Of a DNA stretch of 64,000 nucleotides, positions 8,462 through 17,412 are shown piece by piece. The stretch covers positions 313,846 through 377,845 of the forward strand of contig JALAHT010000004.1 in the NCBI GenBank assembly GCA_025384855.1, in the 5' to 3' direction. Position 1 is the stretch's first letter; each line of letters opens with the position of its first letter. Source of the stretch: Luteirhabdus salina. Lineage in GTDB: Bacteria; Bacteroidota; Bacteroidia; Flavobacteriales; Flavobacteriaceae. The notes below the pieces were generated by a model. The model saw nothing but the letters and a program-made list of their open reading frames with translations. It was not told the DNA's origin and made no database searches. The translations under genes were made by a program, and so were the position numbers.

Positions 8462-9502
8462 TTATTCCAGAACTTGATAAATGGTTACAGGATTCGCTTT
8501 ATTTTTAAGTGAAATGCTGCCCACTTTTTCACATTTAAACGACTCTTTCACCTGATGGTAGCATTCCTCTGAAATGATAATCTGGTTCGGTTTGGACGCA
8601 TCCTGAAAGCGCGCTGCCGTATTTACGGTATCGCCAATAACCGTATAATCCAATCGCTTCAAACTTGCAGAGCCAATGTTTCCACAGACCATTTCACCGC
8701 TCTTTATTCCGATGGAAACTTGGGGTTTAAAGTTTTCGGCACCTTCCAACGGGGGTAAGTTGTTTATTTTAGCACAAACTGCCAACGCCGCATCGAGGGC
8801 ACGATCCAAATGATACTCGCCGCGAAAAACCGCCATAATCGCATCACCGATAAACTTGTCGATATAGCCCTCTTGGTTCATAATTTCCTGCACCATCGCA
8901 TCGAAAAAAGTATTTATCATGCGCACTACCGTATCTGGTGGTGCCGTTTCGCTAATGGCCGTAAACCCGCAGATATCGATAAAGGCAACAGTGCCATCTA
9001 TGGTTTCGTTGGCCATTAGGGTCGATTCATATTCCCGATTTCCCATAAAGTTCAACACGCTATCATCTACATACATTTTCAGGATATTATTTTCCTTGAT
9101 TGCCTGAAGTGTTTCTCGTAAGTGTTGTGCATGCTTCAATGTTTTTTGCATGGTGAGGGTCAGATCCTTGAAGTCTATAGGTTTGGTTATAAAGTCGAAG
9201 GCCCCTCGGTTCATGGCCGTACGAATGTTTTCCATATCCCCATAGGCCGATACGATGACCGATTTTATCAACGGGCTCATATCATTTATCTTGGATAGTA
9301 AGGTCAATCCATCCATTTCCGGCATGTTAATATCACTCATCACGATATCCATATCGGGTTGGTTCCGTAATTTTTCAAGTGCGATCTTGCCATTTTCGGC
9401 AAAAAAGAATTCATATTCCTGGGCACGAATTTCTTTCCGGAATTTTTGCTTGATTAGCGTTTCCAGATCGGCTTCATCGTCGACTACTAGAATCTTTGCC
9501 AT
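8462..9502 (-). CDS. Response regulator fused to a class III nucleotide cyclase
   Basis: 346 residues. The receiver domain (1-125) has acidic pocket D8/D9, phosphoacceptor D57 in MSDINMP, S85 and K107 in TKPID. A helical linker (about 125-165) leads to a class III cyclase (168-346). Metal aspartates are D176 (AFIDICGFT) and D220 (KFIGDAIMAVF); transition-state residues are N294 and R298 in GDTVNTAAR. The base-recognition positions are K216 and T287, the pairing of class IIIb adenylate cyclases, so cAMP is the predicted product. All catalytic residues are present. The gene starts just after the lone receiver gene and is followed 19 bp later by a Pycsar-like effector gene, so its product probably acts on that effector. 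Confidence 0.93.
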   Translation of the reverse strand: MAKILVVDDEADLETLIKQKFRKEIRAQEYEFFFAENGKIALEKLRNQPDMDIVMSDINMPEMDGLTLLSKINDMSPLIKSVIVSAYGDMENIRTAMNRGAFDFITKPIDFKDLTLTMQKTLKHAQHLRETLQAIKENNILKMYVDDSVLNFMGNREYESTLMANETIDGTVAFIDICGFTAISETAPPDTVVRMINTFFDAMVQEIMNQEGYIDKFIGDAIMAVFRGEYHLDRALDAALAVCAKINNLPPLEGAENFKPQVSIGIKSGEMVCGNIGSASLKRLDYTVIGDTVNTAARFQDASKPNQIIISEECYHQVKESFKCEKVGSISLKNKANPVTIYQVLE

Positions 9503-9504
9503 AC

Positions 9505-9885
9505 TTATGTTTTTAGTAATTTTTTCTTCAACAACTTAAAATCGACCGGTTTGGTCAAAAAATCATCGGCTCCCAATCGTTTGGCCGTGTTAAAATTTTC
9601 ATCGTCGCCGTAAGCTGTTATCATCATAACTGTCGGCGTGGGTTTATGGGGCCCGCTTTTTATTTTTTCTAATAGTTCCAATCCGCTCATTCCAGGCATA
9701 TTGATGTCGCTCAATATCAAAACCGCTTCATGCGTTAAGGAATCCAAAGTATTCAAGGCCTCTTCCCCCGAATAAGCGAACATAAAGGTCACCTCCTGAC
9801 TTCTGATTTCCTTTCTGAATCGCTGTAGGAAGAGATCCTTCACATCTTTTTCGTCGTCTACCACTAGTATTTTCATAATCTTCAT
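9505..9885 (-). CDS. Stand-alone receiver (CheY-like response regulator)
   Basis: A single receiver domain of about 126 residues. ILVVDDEKD gives the acidic pocket, ILSDINMPGMSG the phosphoacceptor aspartate, MMITAYGD the conserved threonine and FLTKPVDF the lysine. There is no output domain, so it works as a phosphate shuttle, sink or allosteric partner. A longer reading to 9933 would overlap the kinase gene, so I take the ATG at 9885; the ATG at 9876 (MKILVV) is equally possible. It lies between the kinase and receiver-cyclase genes with almost no spacing. Its receiver sequence closely resembles that of the cyclase, suggesting duplication. Confidence 0.92.
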   Translation of the reverse strand: MKIMKILVVDDEKDVKDLFLQRFRKEIRSQEVTFMFAYSGEEALNTLDSLTHEAVLILSDINMPGMSGLELLEKIKSGPHKPTPTVMMITAYGDDENFNTAKRLGADDFLTKPVDFKLLKKKLLKT

Positions 9886-9886
9886 T

Positions 9887-12013
9887 TTAAGATTTTGGAA
9901 TTTGTATGGTGAAGGTAGTTCCTTCCCCTTCAACTGTCGTTACGGTTATTTCACCACCGTGTGCTTTAATGATATCATAGCTCATGCTCAACCCAAGTCC
10001 TGTTCCCTTTCCAGTAGGTTTGGTGGTGAAAAAAGGCTGAAAGATCTTGTCCAAAATTGCTTTTGGAATACCATCTCCATTATCCTTCACAAGAATTTGA
10101 ACGCCACCCCTTTCTTTCTTGGTGGCTATCGAAACGGTAGGGCTATATGCTGGTCCAGCTGTTTTTTTCTTTTCGTTAACCGCATAGAGTGCATTGGTTA
10201 TCAGGTTTAGCAAAACTCTTCCTAAATCCTGAGGAATGACCTGTAACAACACTATTGCTTCATCGAAATGGGTGTTTAAGGTAGCATTGAAATTTTTGTC
10301 CTTGGCACGCAAACCGTGATAGGCCAAGCGAAGGTATTCGTCGGCTAGTTTGTTGATATCGGTATCTTCCTTCGATACGGAACTGCTTCGACTGTGTTGG
10401 AGCATTCCCTTTACAATGGCATCGGCACGCTGTCCGTGATGGTGAATTTTTCCCAAGTTCTGTTTAATGTCGACAAGGATTTCGTTCACCTCCTTCAAAT
10501 TGCCTTCGACCAATTCCTCTTCCAACTCGTCGATAAGTTCGTGGCTTACTTCTGAAAAATTATTTACGAAGTTTAAAGGATTTTGAATTTCGTGCGCGAT
10601 TCCGGCGGTCAGCTCTCCTAACGACGCCATTTTTTCAGATTGTATCAGCTGTTGTTGGGTGGCTTTCAAATCTATAAGCGATTGTTTAAGCTCGGCTGTC
10701 TTTTCATTCACCTTTTTCTCCAATAGTATATTTTGGTTGGCCAACAACTCCTTTTTTTCTTCGGTGACCTTTACAACTTTCTGGGCTTCTTCTTCCACAT
10801 TTTGAAGCACCTCTTCCAATCGCATGGAAATAAAAACCATAAACATAATGGGGGCGCCTAGAATAGTGAAGGCGATGATGGGCTTATCGTATTCATTGTA
10901 TAAGGGTAAGGAATATTTGTGTAGACTTATGTAGACGGTCATAGCAATAGTGGGGACCACGATAGCAGCCACAACGGCAAGCAGCGCTCCTTTAATCTTG
11001 TTTCTGAAAGTAACCAATAGATATACCAGATACACTAAAAGCCCCGTAAAGGAAATTCCAAATGGCCAGGAAATAGAGAACAAATGCGCTATGGTACTTG
11101 TGGTTATGACCACTACAACCAATAAAATGGTAAGCTTTGAGATTTTGTTTTTAAGTATCCATTCTAAAATGAAGAGCCCGTTAATAACCGTAAAAGACTG
11201 TAAGGTTATCATAAGTAGGAACCGTGCTTTTTCCACAGGGTACGGTAGTTCATCAAAATAGTAATAGAAAAAGCTTATGGCGTACAGTAGCACGATGGTG
11301 GACATTCCGGCAATTAGCCAAAATATTCTTTGCGATGGGCGTAGCACGACCAGTAACCAAAATAGGAGAAACAGCAGTGCCGCAATTCCAATACAAAGGC
11401 CGCCGTATAAATAACTACGTTCGATGTCTTTCTGTACCCACTCTGTGTATTTGGGCCCAACAATATTTATAAAGTTCTGAAGGTTTTTTGGCTGCAGTCT
11501 AAGCTCACGTTGTGTGAAAGTGGTTTCATAATCTACAAAATGTATGGCCAACAGATATTCTTGTCCGGCTTTCAATGAAATAGGAGTAGGGTATTTATGA
11601 ACTGGATTGTACGCTGTGTAGGAATCTCCGGTACTGCCGAAAGATTCTATAAGTGTACCATCTAAAAAGACATCGGTGGCTGCCCACAGATTTCTGGATA
11701 TGGCAAGGGGAATTTCCGACATCGAACCATCTAGAGCAAATCGAAGTCTAAACCAACCTTCCACACGGCCCGTTTCATCCTGCAACGTGGCATTTATATT
11801 TGTGGGATTCATTTTTTTCCAATCGCTGGTGTCTAACGCTGGATCACGCCAATTAGGCTTGCTTCCTTTTTTGAAAACCCATCCTTCTTGTGGTGCAAGA
11901 AAAATTTGTTGATGTGAACTGAACATACTATCGGATAGTACGAGGGTTTTTTCCTGGGCATGCCCAACTTGGGTCAGTAGTGGCAATAATAGTATGTAAA
12001 GGAATATTCGCAT
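9887..12013 (-). CDS. Seven-transmembrane sensor histidine kinase
   Basis: 708 residues. A signal peptide (1-19) is followed by an extracytoplasmic beta-rich domain (about 25-190) that looks like a carbohydrate-binding jelly roll of the 7TMR-DISM type. About seven hydrophobic helices span 200-400, then a coiled coil (400-455). The kinase core has His474 in GIAHEIQNPLNF, an N-box near NLITNALYAVNEKK, DNGDGIPKAI and the G2 box TGKGTGLGLSMSYD. The kinase core is nearly the same as in the two kinases upstream in the operon. Its stop is 1 bp from the receiver gene start, indicating coupled expression with its likely partner. Confidence 0.92.
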   Translation of the reverse strand: MRIFLYILLLPLLTQVGHAQEKTLVLSDSMFSSHQQIFLAPQEGWVFKKGSKPNWRDPALDTSDWKKMNPTNINATLQDETGRVEGWFRLRFALDGSMSEIPLAISRNLWAATDVFLDGTLIESFGSTGDSYTAYNPVHKYPTPISLKAGQEYLLAIHFVDYETTFTQRELRLQPKNLQNFINIVGPKYTEWVQKDIERSYLYGGLCIGIAALLFLLFWLLVVLRPSQRIFWLIAGMSTIVLLYAISFFYYYFDELPYPVEKARFLLMITLQSFTVINGLFILEWILKNKISKLTILLVVVVITTSTIAHLFSISWPFGISFTGLLVYLVYLLVTFRNKIKGALLAVVAAIVVPTIAMTVYISLHKYSLPLYNEYDKPIIAFTILGAPIMFMVFISMRLEEVLQNVEEEAQKVVKVTEEKKELLANQNILLEKKVNEKTAELKQSLIDLKATQQQLIQSEKMASLGELTAGIAHEIQNPLNFVNNFSEVSHELIDELEEELVEGNLKEVNEILVDIKQNLGKIHHHGQRADAIVKGMLQHSRSSSVSKEDTDINKLADEYLRLAYHGLRAKDKNFNATLNTHFDEAIVLLQVIPQDLGRVLLNLITNALYAVNEKKKTAGPAYSPTVSIATKKERGGVQILVKDNGDGIPKAILDKIFQPFFTTKPTGKGTGLGLSMSYDIIKAHGGEITVTTVEGEGTTFTIQIPKS

Positions 12014-12017
12014 GATA

Positions 12018-15000
12018 CTATGTCTTTTTGGGAAGCCGGATGATAAATGTGGTGCCTTGTCCTTTTTTTGTTTCCACAGTCAAATTGCCCCCATGTCCTT
12101 TGGTTACCACATCGTAACTCATGGATAAGCCAAGCCCTGTGCCTTTTCCCGTAGGTTTTGTGGTAAAGAAAGGTTGAAAAATCTTATCCAAGATATCTTT
12201 CGGAATACCATTGCCATTGTCCTTCACTTTGATGACGATATGCTTTTCTTTCTGATGTGTGCAAACCGAAACTTTTGGTTCATAAGAACTCTCTTTGGCT
12301 TCACTTTTCTTTTCATTGACGGCATAAAAGGCGTTTGTGATGAGGTTTAAAATGACCCTTCCCATATCCTGGGGTATTATCATTGCCATTTCTAGATCGT
12401 CATCAAAATTGGTTTCTATGGTAGCATTAAAAGACTTGTCTTTTGCTCGCAATCCGTGGTATGCCAGACGAAAGTATTCGTCGGTAAGCTTATTGATGTC
12501 GGTAGGCTCTTTTTCCACTGTGCTGCTTCTACTGTGTTGGAGCATTCCTTTTACAATAGCATCGGCGCGCTGCCCATGATGATGAATTTTCTGAAGGTTC
12601 TGTTTAATGTCGGTAAGTAAGAGCTTAACTTCCTTAAAATCTCCGTTTGCAATTTCTTCATCTACCTCTTCAATCAGTTCGTTGCTCACTTCGGAAAAGT
12701 TATTGACGAAGTTGAGAGGGTTTTGGATCTCATGGGCAATTCCAGCAGTAAGTTCTCCAAGCGAGGCCATTTTTTCGGACTGAATCAATTGTTTTTGTGT
12801 TTCCTGAAGATCTGTTAGCGTTTTTTCTAACTGACGCTTTTCGGTAAGTAGCGCAGCCGATTGCTCTTCCTTAATAAGTAGGTCACTAAAGCGTTGGTAG
12901 GCGAAGGTGAAGACGTTCCGGAAACGATCTAAAATATTCTTTTGGTCTTTGGTAAGGACACCAAAATTTGAAATACCGATTGCGCCGTTTCCAAAGGCGT
13001 ACAGGATATACGAAACACTATTGGCCTTTAACAGTCGAGGATCGTCTGCCTCACCATTTTTTCTACGCATCTCAATAAGGTCCTGAAGCTGCTGTCCTTC
13101 CAATACCATTTCGGAAAATCCATCGGTTGTATTGGCAATTACCTGTAATTGTTCTTCGAGGGTAGGATCATCGTCGTACGACATAAGCGTAATCGTTCCG
13201 CCCATTTCATGCGAATAATCGTAGTCTAGAAAGGTTTGTTCATCTTCATTATTTACATCGATTAGCGCATTTCGAATATCATCAAACCCCAATTCCAGCA
13301 GTTGTTCATAAAGTTCCTTTGTAATTGTGAGCAGGTCTTTCGATTCGTCCATGCTAAGTGCCACGGAACGCACCTTCTCTAAGGCTGCTTCAATCTTTGC
13401 CTCTCGGGCTTGTGCCGCTGCCTTGGTAAGATCGGTGTACCGTTTGTAGGCGAAGGTGAAGACATTCCGAAAACGTTTCAAAATCTTCTTCTGATTGTCA
13501 GTCAAAACACCAAAATTTGAAATTCCGATGGCACCGTTTCCGAAGGAATACAGATTGTAGGTTAGGTGATCTGTGGTATGAAGCCGGGGATCGTCCTTTT
13601 CACCATTTTGACGTCGTGTCTCGATTAGCTCTTGTAGTTGTTCACCTTTAAGCTCGATTTCAAAGAAGGCATCATTACTGGATTGAACAATCCTAATCTG
13701 TTCTTCGATGACCGGGTCGCCATAAAACGAGAATTCGGTTATGGCACTTGACATATCGTGCGAATAGTCGTAGTCTAAAAATGTTTCATCGTCATCGTTA
13801 TGGATATCGATAATGGCATTTCGAATATCTGAAAACCCAAGTTCGAGTAATTGCTCGTATAAAATCTTGGCGATATCGAGCATGTCGTCAGGCTTTTGGA
13901 GGCTTAATGCCACCGAGCGCACTTTCTCGAGGGAAGCCTCAATTTTTGCCTCCCGCGCTTGCGCCTCGGCTTTCTGAAGGTCGAGGAAGCGGGTGTAGGC
14001 CAAATCGAAAACTTTAGCAAAACTGATGAGCGTATCAATAGATTCTTTTGGGGGATCATCAACCTTCCCGGCCAAACTGAAGCCGATTTCACCATGACTA
14101 GTTCGAGCTATGATAAAGGTTAGTCCGCCAATATGCGCAATATCCTCTTGAGTAGATGCATTGGGGTCGGCCAATTGGTATTTACCATGGGTATTCATAT
14201 TTTCGATATACTGCCACGCTTCCTCCGCATCTAGCGCCAATACAAAGGCAGGTTCTGTTCCCGCTTCCCACTTCGCCAAACTTTCAATATCGTCATGAAC
14301 AAATTTGGGTATCGAAATTACCATTCCGATCCTACTGCCATCTTCGGAAGTCATCGACATATTATACCTATCCTCCAGCCATCGCATGTGCCAGAAATAA
14401 TCTGCATCGTGCCCTAATGATATGAATTCATTCCGCATTGCCACCACGATATCAAACAGATCTGAAGATTCCTGCATGGACGTTACTTGCGAACGGACAC
14501 GTTCCAGGGCACCTTCAATTTCGAGCGCTCTATTCTTGGCTTCCAACTCAATTGTACGGCGTTTAATGGCTTCCCGAAGTTTTTGATTCTCTTCACTTAC
14601 CTTATCAAACCCAATGGTTTCACCTTTATCTGTTTTAGCATCGGGTGTAGAGAAATGCTGATAGATAAAGCGCCAGCCTTCCTTATTTTTTTTCAAAATA
14701 TTTGAAAAGCGGAACCTACCGTAATACGTATAATCAGATTTGTTTAAAAACCAAGCATCAAAAACATGGGTGATACAGATATGCTCACCAAATTTTTCTA
14801 GTATTCGTGTCTCATTTCGAAGGTCGCATTTGCCCGCCAATTGTTGGGCCGTATTGGCAAAGAATTGGGTGGTTTCAGTTCGGTTTAAAAACTCTTCGTT
14901 ATTGGTGGAACCAATGAAATGAAAGGTATCATCAAAATACGCATCGTAGGTAGGAACATCTCCACTTAGATATCCTTGCAGCCAAGTGTCGTACACCTGT

Positions 15001-15035
15001 AATACTTCCGATTTTATTTTTTCTGACACTTTCAT
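12018..15035 (-). CDS. Soluble histidine kinase with NTF2-like domain and three GAF-like repeats
   Basis: 1005 residues, no signal peptide or membrane helix. An N-terminal SnoaL/NTF2-like domain (1-130) leads to a helical linker and three repeats of about 180 residues (about 174-355, 359-540, 541-720). Repeats two and three both start AQAREAKIEA and are highly similar (shared LYEQLLELGF, FLDYDYSH, FGNGAIGISNFGVLT); the first is divergent. The kinase core follows: His768 in GIAHEIQNPLNF, DNGNGIPKD near 940, and the G2 box TGKGTGLGLSMSYD. A one-residue insertion (VVTKGHGG) separates it from its sisters. It is a cytosolic sensor, ligand unknown. It lies 4 bp from the kinase downstream and 2 bp from the one upstream. 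Confidence 0.92.
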   Translation of the reverse strand: MKVSEKIKSEVLQVYDTWLQGYLSGDVPTYDAYFDDTFHFIGSTNNEEFLNRTETTQFFANTAQQLAGKCDLRNETRILEKFGEHICITHVFDAWFLNKSDYTYYGRFRFSNILKKNKEGWRFIYQHFSTPDAKTDKGETIGFDKVSEENQKLREAIKRRTIELEAKNRALEIEGALERVRSQVTSMQESSDLFDIVVAMRNEFISLGHDADYFWHMRWLEDRYNMSMTSEDGSRIGMVISIPKFVHDDIESLAKWEAGTEPAFVLALDAEEAWQYIENMNTHGKYQLADPNASTQEDIAHIGGLTFIIARTSHGEIGFSLAGKVDDPPKESIDTLISFAKVFDLAYTRFLDLQKAEAQAREAKIEASLEKVRSVALSLQKPDDMLDIAKILYEQLLELGFSDIRNAIIDIHNDDDETFLDYDYSHDMSSAITEFSFYGDPVIEEQIRIVQSSNDAFFEIELKGEQLQELIETRRQNGEKDDPRLHTTDHLTYNLYSFGNGAIGISNFGVLTDNQKKILKRFRNVFTFAYKRYTDLTKAAAQAREAKIEAALEKVRSVALSMDESKDLLTITKELYEQLLELGFDDIRNALIDVNNEDEQTFLDYDYSHEMGGTITLMSYDDDPTLEEQLQVIANTTDGFSEMVLEGQQLQDLIEMRRKNGEADDPRLLKANSVSYILYAFGNGAIGISNFGVLTKDQKNILDRFRNVFTFAYQRFSDLLIKEEQSAALLTEKRQLEKTLTDLQETQKQLIQSEKMASLGELTAGIAHEIQNPLNFVNNFSEVSNELIEEVDEEIANGDFKEVKLLLTDIKQNLQKIHHHGQRADAIVKGMLQHSRSSTVEKEPTDINKLTDEYFRLAYHGLRAKDKSFNATIETNFDDDLEMAMIIPQDMGRVILNLITNAFYAVNEKKSEAKESSYEPKVSVCTHQKEKHIVIKVKDNGNGIPKDILDKIFQPFFTTKPTGKGTGLGLSMSYDVVTKGHGGNLTVETKKGQGTTFIIRLPKKT

Positions 15036-15037
15036 TA

Positions 15038-17212
15038 TCAGTTAGTTGATGGTAGTGAAATTACGAATTCTGTTCCTTTTCCAAGCTCCGTAACAACACG
15101 TAATTCACCGCCATGCGCTTTTACGATGTCGTAGCTTAGGCTAAGTCCTAATCCTGTTCCCTGACCTGTCGGTTTTGTGGTGAAAAAAGGTTGAAAGATT
15201 TTTTCAAGCACCTCCTTCGGTATACCATTGCCATTATCCTTCACCGTAATTGAAGCACCTGTACCGTCTGGTTCCTGAGCGGTGGTAATTGAAACGGTTG
15301 GCTTATAATCTTCGCTTTCCTGTTTCTGACGGTCGCGAACCGCATAAAAGGCATTGGTAAGCAAGTTCAATATCACGCGACCCATATCTTGTGGGATTAT
15401 ATGGAGCGGTTTCAGGGAAGGATCGAAGTCAGTTTCCAAGAAAGCATTGAACTTTTTATCCTTTGCCCTCAAGCCATGGTAGCTTAGTCGCAAATATTCA
15501 TCACATAGCTTATTGATGTCGGTAGTTTCTTTTTTACCGCTACTGCTTCGGCTGTGCTGAAGCATGCCTTTTACGATGGCATCGGCTCGTTGTCCGTGAT
15601 GCTGAATTTTTTCAAGGTTATTCTTGATATCTTCAGAAATGGCGGTTACTTCAGCCAAGTCGCCTTTTTGAATCTCTTGCTGCATTTCCGCGATGAGTTC
15701 CCGACTTACCTCCGAAAAATTATTGACAAAGTTCAGCGGATTTTGGATTTCATGGGCAATCCCCGCGGTGAGTTCTCCTAAAGATGCCATTTTTTCGGAT
15801 TGAATAAGCTGGGCTTGGGTGGCTTTTAGCTCATCGAATGATTGCTGCAGTTTCCTATTAGAGGTTTCGAGGGCCTCCTTTTTTTGTTCCAATTCTGTGT
15901 TTAGCGATGCTAATGCCTTTCTCTTTTTACGGATATTGGTTATGGTGAAATACATTCCAAACAGAATGATACCGAGTAAAACTGCAATTCCGATATAGAG
16001 CAGTTGAATTTTTCGTTGCCGGTCGATAGTGGCCTCCTGCTCCTCTATCGTTGCTTCCTTTTGGGCGGTTTCATACTTTATCTGAAGTTCCGATTCCAAT
16101 TGCTCGATGGTCTTCTCGAGATTTCGAAACCTGGCTCCTGAAAATAAGCGCTCATATTTTAGCGCTTCTTCAAATTGACCTAAGGCTGCGTAACTGTCTG
16201 ATGCATGCATATAATTTTCGAAAAGATTCCGGGTATTTCCACTTTGCTCAATAATCTCTAAGGCTTCTAAGGTATAAGGTAACGCCTCTTCATACCTTTC
16301 CTGAAGCCTTTTTACGTGTCCGAGATTTCCGAGCGCAGAAATTAATCCCTGCGTATTGTTTTCGACTTTGGCAAGACCATAAACTTTTTGATATTCAGCA
16401 ATGGCCTCATCGAAACGCTCCATGTATTTGTAAATATTCCCGCGGGTATTATAGTTGGGAGCGATGATTTTTTCCGATTTCCCCGCAGCTTTCAGAACCG
16501 CAATCCCTTTGTTTATTTCCTTTAGGGCTGCTTCAAATTTTTCAAGGATTAAAAGGTTGTCTGCCTTATAGCGGTGGCTAATAGCGAGTTCTTCCGGCAC
16601 GTTGTATTTTGACTGAATATCGATTGCTTTTTGGCAATATTCGGCGCCTTCGGCATATTTCTCTTGATAATAAAGAATGTCGCATAAGCGTGTATAGCTT
16701 TTTGCGATACCTAGGGAAAGTTGGTTTTTTTCAAATAGCTCGAGCGCCTTAAAATCCTGCTCCATAGCTTCAGTATAATACCCACGTTGCTTATAGGCGT
16801 CTTCCATTTCTAAATAGGTTTCGGCTTGAAGACTATCCAATTTCGCCTGTTGATAGATTTGCGTTGCCTTTTCAAAATAATAGAGGCTAGAATCCAGTTC
16901 AGGATTCGCCAGATGCCAATACGCAAGATGTCGATACGATTGCCCTAATAATTGATTATCCCGAGCCGCTTCAGAAAGCGCTACTGCGCGATGGACTAAC
17001 GTATAAAGTTCTGTGGAATCTTGATTATCGCCTTGGAGACGGTCGCTGATATAAGGGATTAGCTTTTCGAGTTTATCGGTTGGGGGTGACTCTTGAGCCG
17101 TTGCGATACCATTTATAAATACCCAAAAGCAGCATTGTAGAAAAGAAAGTGAAAATCTCTTAAAATGGTGAAGCGAATCAATACGTATGTAAAATACAGT
17201 AGATATGGTCAT
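15038..17212 (-). CDS. TPR-containing membrane sensor histidine kinase
   Basis: 724 residues and first gene of the signalling operon. A hydrophobic signal (about 20-40, ending ATAQ) exports a TPR solenoid (about 60-370) with motifs such as ESGNTRNLFENYMHASDSYA. A coiled coil leads to one membrane helix (about 402-422, LLYIGIAVLLGIILFGMYF), then a cytosolic coiled coil and the kinase core: His487 in GIAHEIQNPLNF, DNGNGIPKEVLEKIF, and the G2 box TGQGTGLGLSLSYD. The kinase core is near-identical in pattern to the next two kinases. Upstream is a 200-bp gap, so the operon promoter should lie there; I could not find a clean TAnnTTTG, only TACCTTTA. Confidence 0.92.
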   Translation of the reverse strand: MTISTVFYIRIDSLHHFKRFSLSFLQCCFWVFINGIATAQESPPTDKLEKLIPYISDRLQGDNQDSTELYTLVHRAVALSEAARDNQLLGQSYRHLAYWHLANPELDSSLYYFEKATQIYQQAKLDSLQAETYLEMEDAYKQRGYYTEAMEQDFKALELFEKNQLSLGIAKSYTRLCDILYYQEKYAEGAEYCQKAIDIQSKYNVPEELAISHRYKADNLLILEKFEAALKEINKGIAVLKAAGKSEKIIAPNYNTRGNIYKYMERFDEAIAEYQKVYGLAKVENNTQGLISALGNLGHVKRLQERYEEALPYTLEALEIIEQSGNTRNLFENYMHASDSYAALGQFEEALKYERLFSGARFRNLEKTIEQLESELQIKYETAQKEATIEEQEATIDRQRKIQLLYIGIAVLLGIILFGMYFTITNIRKKRKALASLNTELEQKKEALETSNRKLQQSFDELKATQAQLIQSEKMASLGELTAGIAHEIQNPLNFVNNFSEVSRELIAEMQQEIQKGDLAEVTAISEDIKNNLEKIQHHGQRADAIVKGMLQHSRSSSGKKETTDINKLCDEYLRLSYHGLRAKDKKFNAFLETDFDPSLKPLHIIPQDMGRVILNLLTNAFYAVRDRQKQESEDYKPTVSITTAQEPDGTGASITVKDNGNGIPKEVLEKIFQPFFTTKPTGQGTGLGLSLSYDIVKAHGGELRVVTELGKGTEFVISLPSTN

Positions 17213-17412
17213 ACTGATACTCGTTTATTCCAAGTAGGTGCTGGAATGGTTTACTATAACTGGTTAGGGAGTACCAGACGTTGGGATATTTAAAGGTACT
17301 AAAAAAACTGAAGTGTAATGCTACAATACTTTGAAATTCAGTGTGTAAACACGTTTAAAATAGTGGCAAGAATTATATTGGCATAATGATAATGTGGAAC
17401 AGTACTATTAGG

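Noticed and set aside
9876-9933. Longer start for the lone receiver at 9933
   Set aside because: It would overlap the kinase gene by 47 bases and adds a non-conserved segment before the receiver fold; an ATG at 9885 or 9876 fits better.
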